Part shown: piece after piece, positions 23,940 to 35,700 of the stretch
Layout of the letters: each line of letters opens with the position of its first letter
Position numbering within the stretch: the first letter of the stretch is position 1
Source: Climacium dendroides
Lineage: Eukaryota > Streptophyta > Bryopsida > Hypnales > Climaciaceae
Reading direction: 5' to 3'
Length of the DNA stretch: 64,000 nucleotides
NCBI GenBank assembly: GCA_950106755.1
Contig: OX467089.1
Location: 26,145,345-26,209,344, forward strand
Position numbers and translations under genes: made by a program
The notes under the pieces: model-generated
Seen by the model: the letters and a program-made list of their open reading frames with translations, nothing else
Database searches by the model: none
What the model was told of the DNA's origin: nothing

Positions 23940-26440
23940 ATTTCCAAAGCAGACTCCTCTCACCCCGACAGCGGGGGGAGTCAACTAGTCAAAAAGTTAC
24001 TCTTGAAAGTGTCATTAATGCAAAAGAAAAAGGGGCATGTAAAAGCAATTGCTTACGAGATGATGATGTAAAATATGTATTAGATCAATGATATATGGCT
24101 TGGGGTCAAAAGTATGAAGCAAGGGCTATGTAGTAAATAATGCAAATGCTCAATGCATTCTATACACACATGGAGGGGTCAAGAAGAGACAAATACATGA
24201 TAAAGTTAGATAGCATTGTGATTTACTATGCATGCTACATTGCGGCCTTGGATTATTCTCAACGGCATTTTAGGCAATTGAAGACATTGCATGCTATATA
24301 AAATAGAATAACAACTATTCATGAAAACACATGTCAAAGGAGGGAAAGTGCGAAAATGTCAATTGCTAGGGAAAGCTTGGATGTATTTATAAATGAAGTT
24401 CAATGTCATCAAACCCATCAATCGGTTTGAAGAAAATTAGACAATATGATACTACCACTTATTCTATTGTCCATGAATACAAGCAAGTTGGATGTTTTTT
24501 AAATGTGAACGAAGAAGTGAAGAAACTAGCGGATGGGTCTAAATTGTCGATGAGTTCATTTTGAAGACTTTGGAAGAAAGAGTTTCTACTTGTCCAAATT
24601 CCACCATTCTCAAGATTTTCAAAGTGCTATTATTGTTGGGAGTATATATGTGGAATGGAATCCACAACAAATGCAACAACAAAGGTGGAGATAAAGAAAT
24701 TGTACATTGTACACATTCAAATTTAGATGGAAGAAAGACAAGATTATTGGTTGTTCAAGAGATCTACGATAATCACTCCGGATGTATTTATGTATCTTAT
24801 TGTAGATGGTATGGATCAAAATACAACCATGATATCTAAGATGAGACAAATTGTAAAGAACATTGAATCTCAATTTGTGAAGACTCATCTGTATGATATA
24901 CTAGTACTGTACATAGGATTGGCTTGTATGTAGACATGTGGGTAGATGCTCACCACAAGCATGATAGCAATCAAGTGACAACGTTAGTGATGAATGTAAT
25001 ATGTGACGTAAAGCGAAGGAAAAGATTACTACCACCAACGCTCCGGATTCAAGTAGATAACACAACCAAAGAGAACAAAAACATCTACATATATTTGCTA
25101 TGTGTGCCGTACTAATTGGACTTGGTTTTTTCAAAGAAGTACATCTCTATTTTTTATAGTGGGGTACACTCACGAGGATATTGTATAGAGATTCAATGTC
25201 ATTTCTAATGTATTGAAGAAAAGAGACATAGACACATTAGAAGAGATGCTACAACTGGTGGAGAAAGGGATATCATACATGGAGTCTTTTGTGAGTGCTC
25301 ACAAGCTTGAGTATGTTCGGAATTGAAAAGCATTTATCACACCGCATTTGCTAAGAGGAGGAGAACAATTGACGGGAATAACCTTTCCACACCATATGAG
25401 ATTTTATGGATTGATCTATGTAGAACACAAGCATTTCAGTTTAGATGATTGGGGTCCAACAAGAGGACATTTGTGTCTAAATTCACTACCAAGTGTAGCA
25501 GAAAATCTAGACCTTGCAGAGGTGTTTGTAGGTGATCAAAGAGAACTAAAAGCACTTGACGAGTTCATTGCATATAAGAAGAAGTTGGTGTTGAGAGGCA
25601 TTGATCCGATCAAAAATGCGGAAGTTGTGAATCAAATCTGTGATTTCAAGGATTATTTAGAGGATTTTTCACAATCATGGAATAAAGAAGGCCCCCGTGA
25701 TTTACCTTTCTGGTCTAATGATAGTTCCAACCAAAAGGAGAATGACAGTTCTATTCCAAACGTGGAAGTAGAAGGTATAAATTCAAGCTCAATAGGCAAT
25801 GTTCAAAAAAACAAAGGGGGAAGTGCAACTACTAAGTTGATTATGGCAACAATGCCTAATTCGGAGAGGAGGGGGTATTTTGAATTTCATAAGGGAAGGC
25901 CTGCACTAAAAGTATCCTAGAGAGCTACTAGTGGAAGACAAAGACCCGAAAGTAATGATCTAATACCAACAATAGAAAGGGATGGAAATGAAGATCCTTT
26001 TCCTCCATTCAATCCAAAAAATGACATTGTTGTAGGCCAATTTGTAGCTCTAATAGTAGAGTTGAGGGAAGTAAGAGAAAGAGTACCTTTCTATATAGGT
26101 AAGGTCTTGGAATTTGGTCAAGGGAGGTGGTCCTCAAAGATGAAAGTCATGTGGTATTGGCCTACTATGACAAACGGAGAAGAAAAAATAGGCAGTAATA
26201 GAGTGAGGTATACAAATTGCTTGGAATCTATGTGGGAACCGTTTGGTGAGAGATTTGCTTGGACTGAGAAGGTAGTTACTATATGTTCTTGGATGGATGT
26301 CGCTTATTGAGGGAGAAATGGTCACATAATAGGTGCAAATATTACAGTGCATGGTGTACAAACAAAGCAAGCAATGACAATTCCAGTAGAGGCTAAACCG
26401 AATCTTTTAGAATACATATATGGCAATGTAGATGGAGGAT
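23940..26440 (+). pseudogene. Decayed DUF7869-like transposase with a C-terminal chromatin-reader-like domain
   Basis: The protein can be followed in changing frames: ESVINAKEKGACKSNC (24012), SRRDKYMIKLDSIVIYYACY (24182), IVDGMDQNTT (24799), WVDAHHKHDSNQV (24937), LRIQVDNTTKENKN (25040) and YTHEDI (25164). The series DGMDQ, then DN with KENKN, then GHTHEDID (here GYTHEDI) is the pattern I associate with the RNase-H-like domain called DUF7869 in transposon-borne genes; this assignment is from memory. From 25348 to 26438 the frame is nearly intact, with stops only at 25918 and 26308. Its last part (QFVALIVEL, PFYIGKVLEFGQGRWSSKMK, VMWYW) looks like a BAH- or Tudor-like barrel. Confidence 0.55.
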
Positions 26441-26810
26441 CTAGATGACGAACATTTGCACATATATTAGAGAAATATCATGTTATGCAATGCGCTTTTG
26501 GCCTTCTAATTCAAAACAATGAGATGTAATTTAATGTAAATCATAAAGTAACATGCTTTATGAAAAATGTCGATTGTGAAGCGTACAAGGTTTTGTATGA
26601 AGTAAATATAAAATTCAAATATTCATTGCTAAATTTCTCACACAAAGAATAAATGATGCTTTATTAAATTGCCCCCCCTATTTGCAATTGTTAGTTTTAG
26701 ATGGCATACAAGCCAAGTACATTTTTGCATCCCTTAAGTGTAAGAATGTCTAATTTGGTGTTTAATAGGAGTTAATTAGTTAAAGTTTGCAAAGAGCCTT
26801 AGTCTTGAAT

Positions 26811-27372
26811 CTCGAGGGGTGCACTCCCCCTTTTTTGATGTTAGCGTGCAAATAAAACTTTGGACCCCTATATACTTTTTGAATTTTAAATAAATTAAAT
26901 TAAAAAAATATGAATAGATTTCCCTACTTTGACAGTTTATGTTTTGAATTATTGATATTTTGATTTGTTAATAATAATTAGTTATAAATTTTTGAAGTAA
27001 AAATATACACTATAGAACTAAAAAATAACTTTCACATCCCTATATTATATAAGAAAAAATGTCTAGAAAATGAACAAAAAATTCCTAAAAATAACTCTCT
27101 ACTAAAATATCATTTCGAGTTGAATATTGTTGCAATGGTCATCTAAATGTGTTTTCTAAAAATATTTGAGTTAAAAAAACATGCCATTTTAGTGCATTGT
27201 TAACTTCTTCTAGAAATCATTTCATATTTTATTTGAGTTTGAAATTTTGGGAGTGGAATCCTATAGTCATTAGTAAACAATGCTCAAAATTTGAAGTTAA
27301 AATTATAGTTTATTAAAAACCACTTGTTTTTTGCAAGTGGTTTATTGTAATAGAACTAAGTGCACCCCCTAG
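26811..27372 (-). mobile_element. Mutator-like MITE, copy 2 (562 bp, inverted)
   Basis: The ends CTCGAGGGGTGCACT and AGTGCACCCCCTAG are inverted repeats. The perfect 9-bp duplication GTCTTGAAT stands at 26802-26810 and 27373-27381. Copy B of the segmental duplication has a single TCTTGAATATA at the matching point (about 58850) and no element, so it is a true empty site. The insertion therefore happened in copy A after the duplication. Confidence 0.9.
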
Positions 27373-29331
27373 GTCTTGAATATAGCAAATAGTGAAATTT
27401 TGAAGTGAAATTTTGAAGTGAAATATTGCACTATTAGATTTGGAACATCTACTAATGGGGCTAGTTGAGATAAAAACCTACCCCAAAAATTCCAACCCTT
27501 CAAAAATGCCTTTGTAACTCTAAATCTTGTAAGCCTAAGTCCTAAATTAAGAGATTTAGATGAAAGTAGCAACAACCTTTTCAAATTGAATAAATGCTTA
27601 AATAATTTTAAAATTGTTATATTTTAAAATATTTTAAAATTATTCACCTTTAATATTTTAATTTTTTGGAACTTTGGTAGTTTTTATTGTTCAAATCGTG
27701 TGATCCAAAATGTACATATGTCTTAGATGTCTAAAATCCATACTATTTAATTGTTTTTAGTATTTTATTTAAGTATTAGATAGAAAGCTACCTAAGTTGC
27801 TAGAAATAAGGGTATTATTCAATAGGTATGGGTAGATTTAGCCTCAAAAAGTTATTTTTTCACTCCCCAAAATTTTCTTTCAATTTTTTAAAAACAAAAA
27901 TAAAATAAAAAATCTTTAAAAACCAACATGATTAGAATATAACATTTTGATCTTCATTGAAAAAACACTTGTAAAAACAACAAATAATCAATCTACAATC
28001 GATTTTAGAAGGAATTTTCAAAACTTAGTGTCTTTACATTTTATTGAAAAATATTAATTGGTTTACTGATTAATCTAATCATATGGATGTGACCAATTTT
28101 ACAACTATTAGTTGATAGTTATTATTAAACAATATTCTTTTAATTTGAAAATTATAATACATCATCACAATTTTGGAAAATCCAGACTAATGTTTGGACT
28201 TCAAAAGGATTTAAATGAAATTCTTTCGGATAATAATTCAAATAATATATCCTATAATGACTTGAATTGAAATGAAATCCAAAAGTACGAAGATTTGTAG
28301 ATAGCCATGTATTGTCATACTTGAGTGAACTTATGTAGATTATTATTTGATTGAATATGAGGTTTTAGCATAAAAATATTGGTTGAATAGGGATCATTCA
28401 TCAAATATTATATTCTAGGATTTCTTAGCTTTTTCATTCCTCATTTTAGTTTTGATCATTAAGTTGATCACTTTTGAACTTGATTCCACCTAATGTCAAA
28501 GTAAATCTACCAAGTCTAGTTTCTTCCCCAATTTGAAAATTATAAAAATCTCTAAAGTTAAAATTTCTATTTTACTTTAAACTTTGAGACATAATGTTTT
28601 GAATCATTATTTTTTTAAGAATCTATTGCAACAAACAATTAGTTACACTATGATGTTTCATACTTTGTTCACCTATGGTGAAATATTCAAAGTTTTTTAA
28701 GAGTATATTACAATTAATATGAATTTTCTTCCCATGTTTGTCTTGAGTCTATAAAAATTTCTAGATTTTAGCTCCAATTTTGAAGATTTAAAAGGCATGT
28801 GATTTCATAATTTTGAGAAAGTAAATAGAGGTTAGTTCCATATCAGTTTGAGAGAAAATGAAAATTTGAATCTTTTCTATTCAAGAGTGATTGTTGATCC
28901 ATCCCTTTTGTATTAACCTAATAAAATATCTAGAAATAAAGAGTGGCTTATAGACAATTTAAAATGAATATCAAATGATGAAGTATAATTATTTTTCATC
29001 CAATTTTTTTTTGAACACTTGTATAAATGTATTTGTTATATATAGTGGTTAATATTTTTTTACTTTTATATTTATGATTATTGTATAAAAGAAGTTGCTT
29101 GTTCAAGTACAGTAGTGAGAACCATTTCTTTTGAAGGACACAAATTTACTAATCTCCTTTAAAAAGTTTAGAAAAATGGAACTTTATGTTTAAATGAATT
29201 TGATTACCATTTAGTTTGTTATGTCTCTAAGCAAATCTTCACTACATCTCGACTGCTATATACTTCATTTCAAAGATGTTGAATTCATGCTTGGCTAACA
29301 CTTTAGTCCTTTGCCTAAGTGCATATGATAA

Positions 29332-29335
<4 letters not shown>

Positions 29336-29412
<77 letters not shown>
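29336..29412. repeat. TA dinucleotide microsatellite, about 38 units
   Basis: An uninterrupted run of TA. The matching place in copy B (near 60896) reads ATAATAAAGTATACATATCC, with no expansion, so the array grew after the duplication or was lost from B. The alternating Ile-Tyr reading frames here are not genes. Confidence 0.95.
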
Positions 29413-29417
<5 letters not shown>

Positions 29418-29720
29418 ATGGCCTTTTTTTCCAAAAGTGTTTCTATTTTTATTTTTCCACCACTCCATGAATATTTAACCTTCAAATTTCAGAACAAAGA
29501 CAAAACATTTGTTTGACAATTCTGTGGGATGACCCTCCAAATTGACTTTGTCTAACTCTATCCAAGTCTGTGGAATCTAGTCTCGAGGGGTGAATAAAAA
29601 TAAGCCAGAGGAAATAAAAGCTGCTTGATCTTTGAAACTCAACCAACTCTCTTTCAAATCAGTTTCGATGCTCAATTAGATGTTCAGACCCTGCAATGCA
29701 CCTTCTAATCTAAAACACCA

Positions 29721-30214
29721 TGGTTATGGGCAGTGTTCACAGAACTGGCTAAATTTCGCACCATTGCTACCAAAAATTTTCAAGAGCTCAATGTATATAG
29801 GAAAAAATCCTTGAAAAAACTAAATTTTAGCCAGGATTGCAACAAACAATAGACTGCAATAGCCACTTTGTTACTTCTTCCTCCTCATAGGAATTAGCGT
29901 CTATTTAGTCAAGTTTTAGGTTATAATAGTACTTCCAATCCTCCTTTACAACTTGCAAAATCCTTTCTTTTCTATTTTTTTTGTAATGCCACTCACTCTC
30001 AAGGTAGCCAAAGTTGATGCATGTTTGTCTTGAAGGTAGCATACGGCACTAAATTCCCTAAACTAGGGACCATATTACACTAAATTCCATAAACTAGTTC
30101 CGGGATCACTGGTCATGGGTCATATGGCCATGGGTCATATGGCCAACATCCTTCACTGCCACAGGTCCGTGTTTCGAGGGTATGGAAGGGATGCTTTTCT
30201 CCGAGTTGTTCGTG
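29721..30214. other. About 0.5 kb present in copy A and absent from copy B
   Basis: The tetranucleotide ACCA stands at both edges (29717-29720 and 30215-30218), and copy B has a single ACCA at the junction (61232-61235). This fits either an insertion with a 4-bp target duplication or a microhomology-mediated deletion in B. The segment contains a short tandem, ATGGGTCATATGGCC twice near 30115, and no coding frame. Confidence 0.6.
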
Positions 30215-30219
30215 ACCAC

Positions 30220-32768
30220 GCAAGCTATGAGTCGCCGTCCTGCGCGTTGTCATAGGTATCAGCTAAGGGTTCAGGGTAAAGCGTGTCAGCAACCCAGAAA
30301 CTCTGTTTTGCAGACTCTCTGCCGCGTTCTGTCCTGAAGATGTTGCGTTTGCCTTACATTTGCTTGCGCTTCCATCTTTTGAGCTTTGGTGAGGAAGCAT
30401 CTTTTGTGCAGAGCTCAAGTTGATCCGCGAATGGTGCGTGGGAGGTGAATGGTGGGCGGGAGGGTTCGTCCCATAAAAGCGGAGGTAGAGTTTGCAACAT
30501 TTGCCAGCCCCATTCCTGCACCTCTAGCTTTGGCGCTTGTGCAGACTTAGGTTTGTATATTTCGGGAGCTATGGTACGGAGTAGCTTTCGCACGGTAAAG
30601 CTTTGGTGTCGTGGGGGATGGGGGTTTCGCCGCGTGTTCCCCCGAGTGCTACTTGTGAGCACACTATTTAGGCCATCGATTTGGAAGGTTCCTGCTTAGT
30701 CTCTTCTTGGATAAAGTCAGTCTGCTGAGATGAGTTGTCCTGCTATGTCTGCGAGATGCTACCATGTTCAGGAATTTATGTTGGCGGATGTTCGCACTCG
30801 GTGTCAGTTACTTGGTGTTGGAGGTGATGTTTGCCATGTGAATCTAGTTCCGAAGAGGATCTAACTTTGTTCCTAAGGCTTCGGTAACCACCGCTCTTTG
30901 AACACTGAATGTCTATGGGTTGTTCCCCGAGCAGTCCTTTGCGTTGGTACTTTCACTAAAGCGTATTTGTTGTACATTTCGGTTTGTTACAGCGAGACCG
31001 TTTTCCATCTGGAATTCTATTTGCTTGCAAATCTGCGTGAATGTTGCCTGTGGGTAGCATGTAGAACAGCGGACAGTTGTAATCACGAACCCCACTGAGG
31101 TTTTTTCGTCGAGTGTTTTCGTGTATTCGCACAATATATTTAGTGTCGTCTCGATGCCGCACCATTGACCGGTTGCGCATTCTGCTTTTGTTGTCCATGT
31201 TTCCGAGCATTTAGATTCGATATGGTATCCTTTAAATGTCAATGTAAATGATCGTGTTGTTGAATTCTCTGGTCCCAGGATGCTTCGGCTTCCAAATTTT
31301 GTATATTCTACATCATCATGTTTTTCACTAGTATTAGTGGTTTTTGTCCTCCAGGCTTGATTTAGTTTACAAGAGCAAATTTTGACTGAAATGTGGTTTG
31401 AATTGGAAGATCCTTTTTATGCCGAGTCACTGCGATGCTGCTGCTGATCTTGTTTGGGCATTTCGCCAATTTCAGGAGTCTGATTCAATCTAATTTCTCC
31501 TGCATCTACGATGCCGTGGACGTTGAGCGTGTTGTTAAAATGTGTGTATGCTATGGAGTAAGTTATTTAATTTGTCAATTGGTTGGACTCGTCTTTCACA
31601 TCTCTCGTTTCTTAGATTTGGTTTTCTTTGCAGAGCCTGCACCTCAATACGTGTGGAGTTGTGTGGAACAATTGCATATTGTTTACAACTGCTACGATTG
31701 CATAAGAGTGGATGAGCATCCATCCTTGCCTTCTCGAATCGTTGGAACATTTTTACATGGTTCATTGTGTTAAAGCAGGTCTTTCGTCGAAGTCGAGGGA
31801 CTGTTTGGAGTTGCGGCCGTGAAAGAGTCGAGTGCAGTAGACAGAATGCATAGGTCAGACTTTTATTCTCAGCTTGCTTGGGCAACCTCCGAGGTGTACA
31901 TTACCTTCGGGTGCGCAGATGTCTGGCGAGGAAGCTGTTGTATTGGATTTGGATGCTCGACTGTTAAGCTGTCTCCTGAAGCCGAGGAGGTCTAGAATAC
32001 GCAGAATGAGCTTGACGCTTGGTTGGTTGAACGTGTAGTCTCTTCGGGAGTTTTAGAAGATTACTGACCATCAATTGCTCTCCTGTGCTATTGAGAGCAC
32101 GCACTTTATGCCTCGAGCATACAATCAAGGCTTGGATGTTCTAGCGTAAAAGCGATTTCGCTTACAAGTATTCTGGCAAGTCGTATCGTGGTGGTTTAAA
32201 TGATTGGTATTAGTACGGGATGTCCCAATGTGTTCCGTTTTCTCAAATGCGGTCAGTAGTTTTTATCCCTGGATGGATACGGCCCTGTTCCGTTTTCTCA
32301 AATGTAGTAATTAGGTTTGATGTCTGAAAGGATATGGCCCTGTCACCTCGGTAATCAGCCAATAATGATCAAACGTAAGGACTGTTGTTCGTAAAGTTTC
32401 GTTGAAAGTCATTTGTCTGACACTTCCAGTGCTGAGCGTCGTTACTGGGTTTACGAGTTTGTTTTTCTGCAGTTGAATCACTGAGCCTGGTGACTGTGCA
32501 TGCGTGCCTTTGGACTTGCTCTGCTTGAGTCAGTTCATGGTGACTTAGAGTCCTGGATTGCACGTCTTTTTCATCTGAATAATGAGGAAGTGTGGTGCAT
32601 ATTATCACACTTGAGTCTTGTGGATGGTGGCACTTCGATCTCATTTTATACAATGTCTGTCGAGCAGGATCCCTTCCCTAGATTGATGCAGATTGGCCTC
32701 ATTCGATTGGCGACAGCATTCCGATGATTGCCGAAAGTTCTGTTTCGTAGGCTGAGTGGAATCACAGG
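30220..32768. other. Less AT-rich block upstream of the TNL gene
   Basis: This block is strongly similar between the two duplicated copies (copy B from about 61236), but most reading frames shift between them because of small indels, so it is unlikely to code as a whole. It may contain the TNL promoter and 5' leader. In copy A, GTAAGT near 31558 and TTTCTTTGCAG near 31633 look like an intron pair on the plus strand; copy B lacks about 120 bp at this place. I cannot place a transcription start. Confidence 0.4.
30913..31420 (-). pseudogene. Open minus-strand frame, cysteine-rich, antisense to the TNL leader region
   Basis: On the minus strand a frame stays open for about 165 codons with a protein-like composition: KICSCKLNQAW, EYTKFGSRSILGPENST, FKGYHIESKCSETWTTKAEC, QWCGIE, GFVITTVRCSTC and QICKQIEFQMENG. 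It lacks a convincing ATG. In copy B the same frame is broken by stops (after CTKY and CYTC), and differences between the copies in its upstream half are mostly amino-acid changing. I read it as either a decayed antisense gene or a chance frame. The product is not recognised. Confidence 0.3.
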
Positions 32769-35700
32769 ATGTCAAATGAGCTGAAGAGGCGCGTGGATCT
32801 CACAGAATCCTCTCACGCTTGGAAACTTGCTCGTTCTGATGATGTTGACGAAAGGTGAAATTCTTTCCCGAATCTTCTGCGCTGTTTCTTGCTTGTCGAC
32901 TTGCATGCCATGGGAATCTGTCCTTCGTGGAGGCGTGTTTACTATGTGAAGTGATATTTTGTGTTTGCTGATCTTTGTCGTGATTTTGTGCACGTTCAGG
33001 GGATGGGGTTTGGAACCCGAGCATACAATATTCTTGAGCCACAATGGCCAACAGAAGGATTTCACAGAGTGGTTGTCGGTGGAGTTGAAGCGAGCCCATC
33101 ATTATCCTTTTTTTGACAAGTGGCCTGATAGTTTGCCGAAGGGTCATGATTTCCCCTCAGCTATCATCCAGGCCGCGCGGCAATGTCACGTTGCCATTCT
33201 GGTGCTGTCGGATGATTTTTTCACCCGCTCGAGGTGGCCGATGATCGAGTTGAATGAGTTTGTGAAAGCACAGGCATCCACGAACTCCAAGTTGAAGCTG
33301 CTTCCTTTGTTTTATAAGATCTCTGTGGATGAATTCAAGGATGCGGAGCGCCAGAATCGATGGCAAGATGTATGGCGAGGTTGGGCGGCAGAGGACATGA
33401 GAAGTGATGTTAGTCACAAATTGGATGTGGGTGCTTGGGCTTTTGCTTTGTCTGTGGTTGGTAAAGTTAACGGCCTGGAGTATGTTGAAGAAGATGGTGA
33501 GGTGACGTATGTCGCAAAAGTGGTGGATGCTTTGCGCAAGTTGAAGTTACCTCGGGTGAAATATGATGTTTCTCATGTGCAATCATTGGGACGATTGTGT
33601 GAGGTAGCTCTTGAGCATTTGTGCATTTTGATTGTTTTGTTTTCTTTGCCGACATGAATTCTTTCTTTTGAAGATGTTTGAATTTTTGAATCGTCTTTCT
33701 CCTTGTGCTGGCCCTTTTTTAGGTTTTTTCGGTCTTTGTTGAATAGACTTGGGATTCCATTGATTCAAGTGTCATCAACCAAGGAATCGTCCAGGAAGTA
33801 TTGAAGATATTATGGTTTACAATGAGTGGTGTATTCTTGATGAAGGATGTTTTGTTCATGGACATGCAAGATTCAATTTTTCATTTATTGTTGTGGGCTT
33901 TTTTAGTTTGCATTTAACCTTGCAATTGTTTTGAAATGTGTATCCTTGTTAATCTTGTGTGGCCATTGTACATCACTTTGATCTAGTAGTTGACTTTTGT
34001 ACGTGTATGATTTGAAACTATTCAATCTTGTGATTGCTTTTGATGCATTTTTTATTTTTTCGTTATGCTAATTGTGATGTCTTGGTTAGTCTTTGTGTTG
34101 TGTTTTATCATCTCCCTATCCATTTTTTTCTTATTTTTCTTGTTCTAGTTGTTTTGTACTTGTTATAGGAACTTGTTTATCTTTTCACGTATTTTCTCCT
34201 AAATTTTTTGGTCCTTTTCTTACCGCAGGTAATACTTGGGAAATTTCATGACACTAAGGATGATCATCATGCTAATAGAGTGCAAAGTGTTGGTTTATTT
34301 GGCATGGGAGGTGTTGGCAAAACCACTATTAGTAAAGCTATATGCAATGGCCTTTTTGGAGACTTTGATGGGGAATTTTGCCATGTGGAATTTGGAATGA
34401 AGGATCTTGTTGTGTTACGAAGGCAAGTACTTCAAGATTTGAGTGGTGACGATCCATCTAGCTTGCCACATGATCTTGACAAGGTATGTAAGTTGTATTG
34501 ATTAGTTGGTTCAAGAAAGAAGCAAGTTGGCAAAGGTTTGACTTCCTAAAGATATGATTTTCTTGAATGTGTGTAGATATCCTAAACCCTTGGCTGAAGA
34601 AGTTTAACTTGAATTATTTACTTTCAGCATTGAACTTAACATCTGATTTAGCAGTAATTATTGATTTATTCTTATTGATGACTTGTCTTTATGACTGCCC
34701 TAATCATTTCTATTAATAAATTGTAATTGAAAAGTTACTCTCTTTTGATTTTTGAATTGGATATTTTTTATTTTCAAAGGAGTTGTTCCCCATGAAATTC
34801 AAGATGATGAGTTCAAGCCATTGTGAACATTTCCTTCAAAACTGAATGTTTTTTCCATTTTGAAATCCATTTTATGAGTGCTAATTGTTTGAATCCAAGG
34901 ATAGATTATTTGAGGTGAAATGTAGTTACATTCAATGATTCATAGATTGCTTGTGGAGTGGAGTTTGGGTAATCTATTAGTGATGTTTATAAATTTTAGA
35001 GAACTAGTTTAAGTGTTTGAACATCTTGTTCTATGTGAGGCTTGGTTGTGTTGATTTGGAGTTTGAAACTTGAGCATGTAGCTCTAAAAGGTGTTTCTGT
35101 TGAAGTTTGTGGTTTGGATTAAATAATGATTGAATTGTACTGGAAGTTTCTTTGTTAGGTACAATCCTCGTCTTAATTGATGGTACATACATGAATAGTA
35201 TTGAGAGAATTTGAATTGTGATGATTTTGGGTGCACATTTATTTTATAAATTAAGTTTTCCTTTGGTGATGTATTTTTAGAATTTGAGATGAAGCCAATG
35301 GATTTGAAATTTATTGTTATGTAATTTGATTTGGTACTTGACTTTGATTTGGTTGTTTTTGAACAGTTGAAGACACTATTAAAGAAATACATGCAACAAC
35401 ATAAGGTATTTCTTTGCCTGGACAATGTGTTGTTGCACGGGGACATGGAAGAAGCTCAAATGTATTTGAACTTGACTTACGAAGTTGGCAGCAAGGTGTT
35501 GGTGACTTCTAGATCACGTGCAATTTTGCAAAGTTTGGGTCTCCAAGAGTGCCATTGTATGGAAATGCCTGAATTGGACAAGTGTGATGCCACAAAGCTA
35601 TTTCTTCATTATGTTGGTTTGGTCTCCATGAATAATTTCAATGAGGCAGAGCAAGATGTTATTAGTGGATGTGCGGAAGCATGTTTTTTCTTGAAGAGAA

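Larger units (their letters stand above)
26735..33092 (+). repeat. Segmental duplication, copy A
   Basis: From about 26735 the sequence aligns in the same orientation to 58785-64000, where the window ends. It covers AT-rich DNA (27373-29700), a less AT-rich block (30220-32760) and the 5' exons of the TNL gene. Copy A alone carries the Mutator-like MITE at 26811, a long TA microsatellite at 29336, and segments at 29721-30214 and about 31515-31633. Copy B alone carries the MITE at 59829 and about 85 bp near 62785. The left edge is set by loss of similarity and is approximate. Confidence 0.85.

Noticed and set aside
29276..29516. Reading frames of alternating Ile and Tyr
   Set aside because: They are translations of the TA microsatellite at 29336-29412, which is absent from the duplicate locus.
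30354..30699. Overlapping frames on both strands in the TNL leader block
   Set aside because: Small indels between the duplicates (matching region near 61380-61700) shift these frames, so neither is conserved.
32959..33001. Starting the TIR protein at TTG 32959
   Set aside because: It reads through a good splice acceptor (GTTCAG, 32994-32999). The upstream exon from ATG 32769 joins in phase and is conserved in the duplicate.
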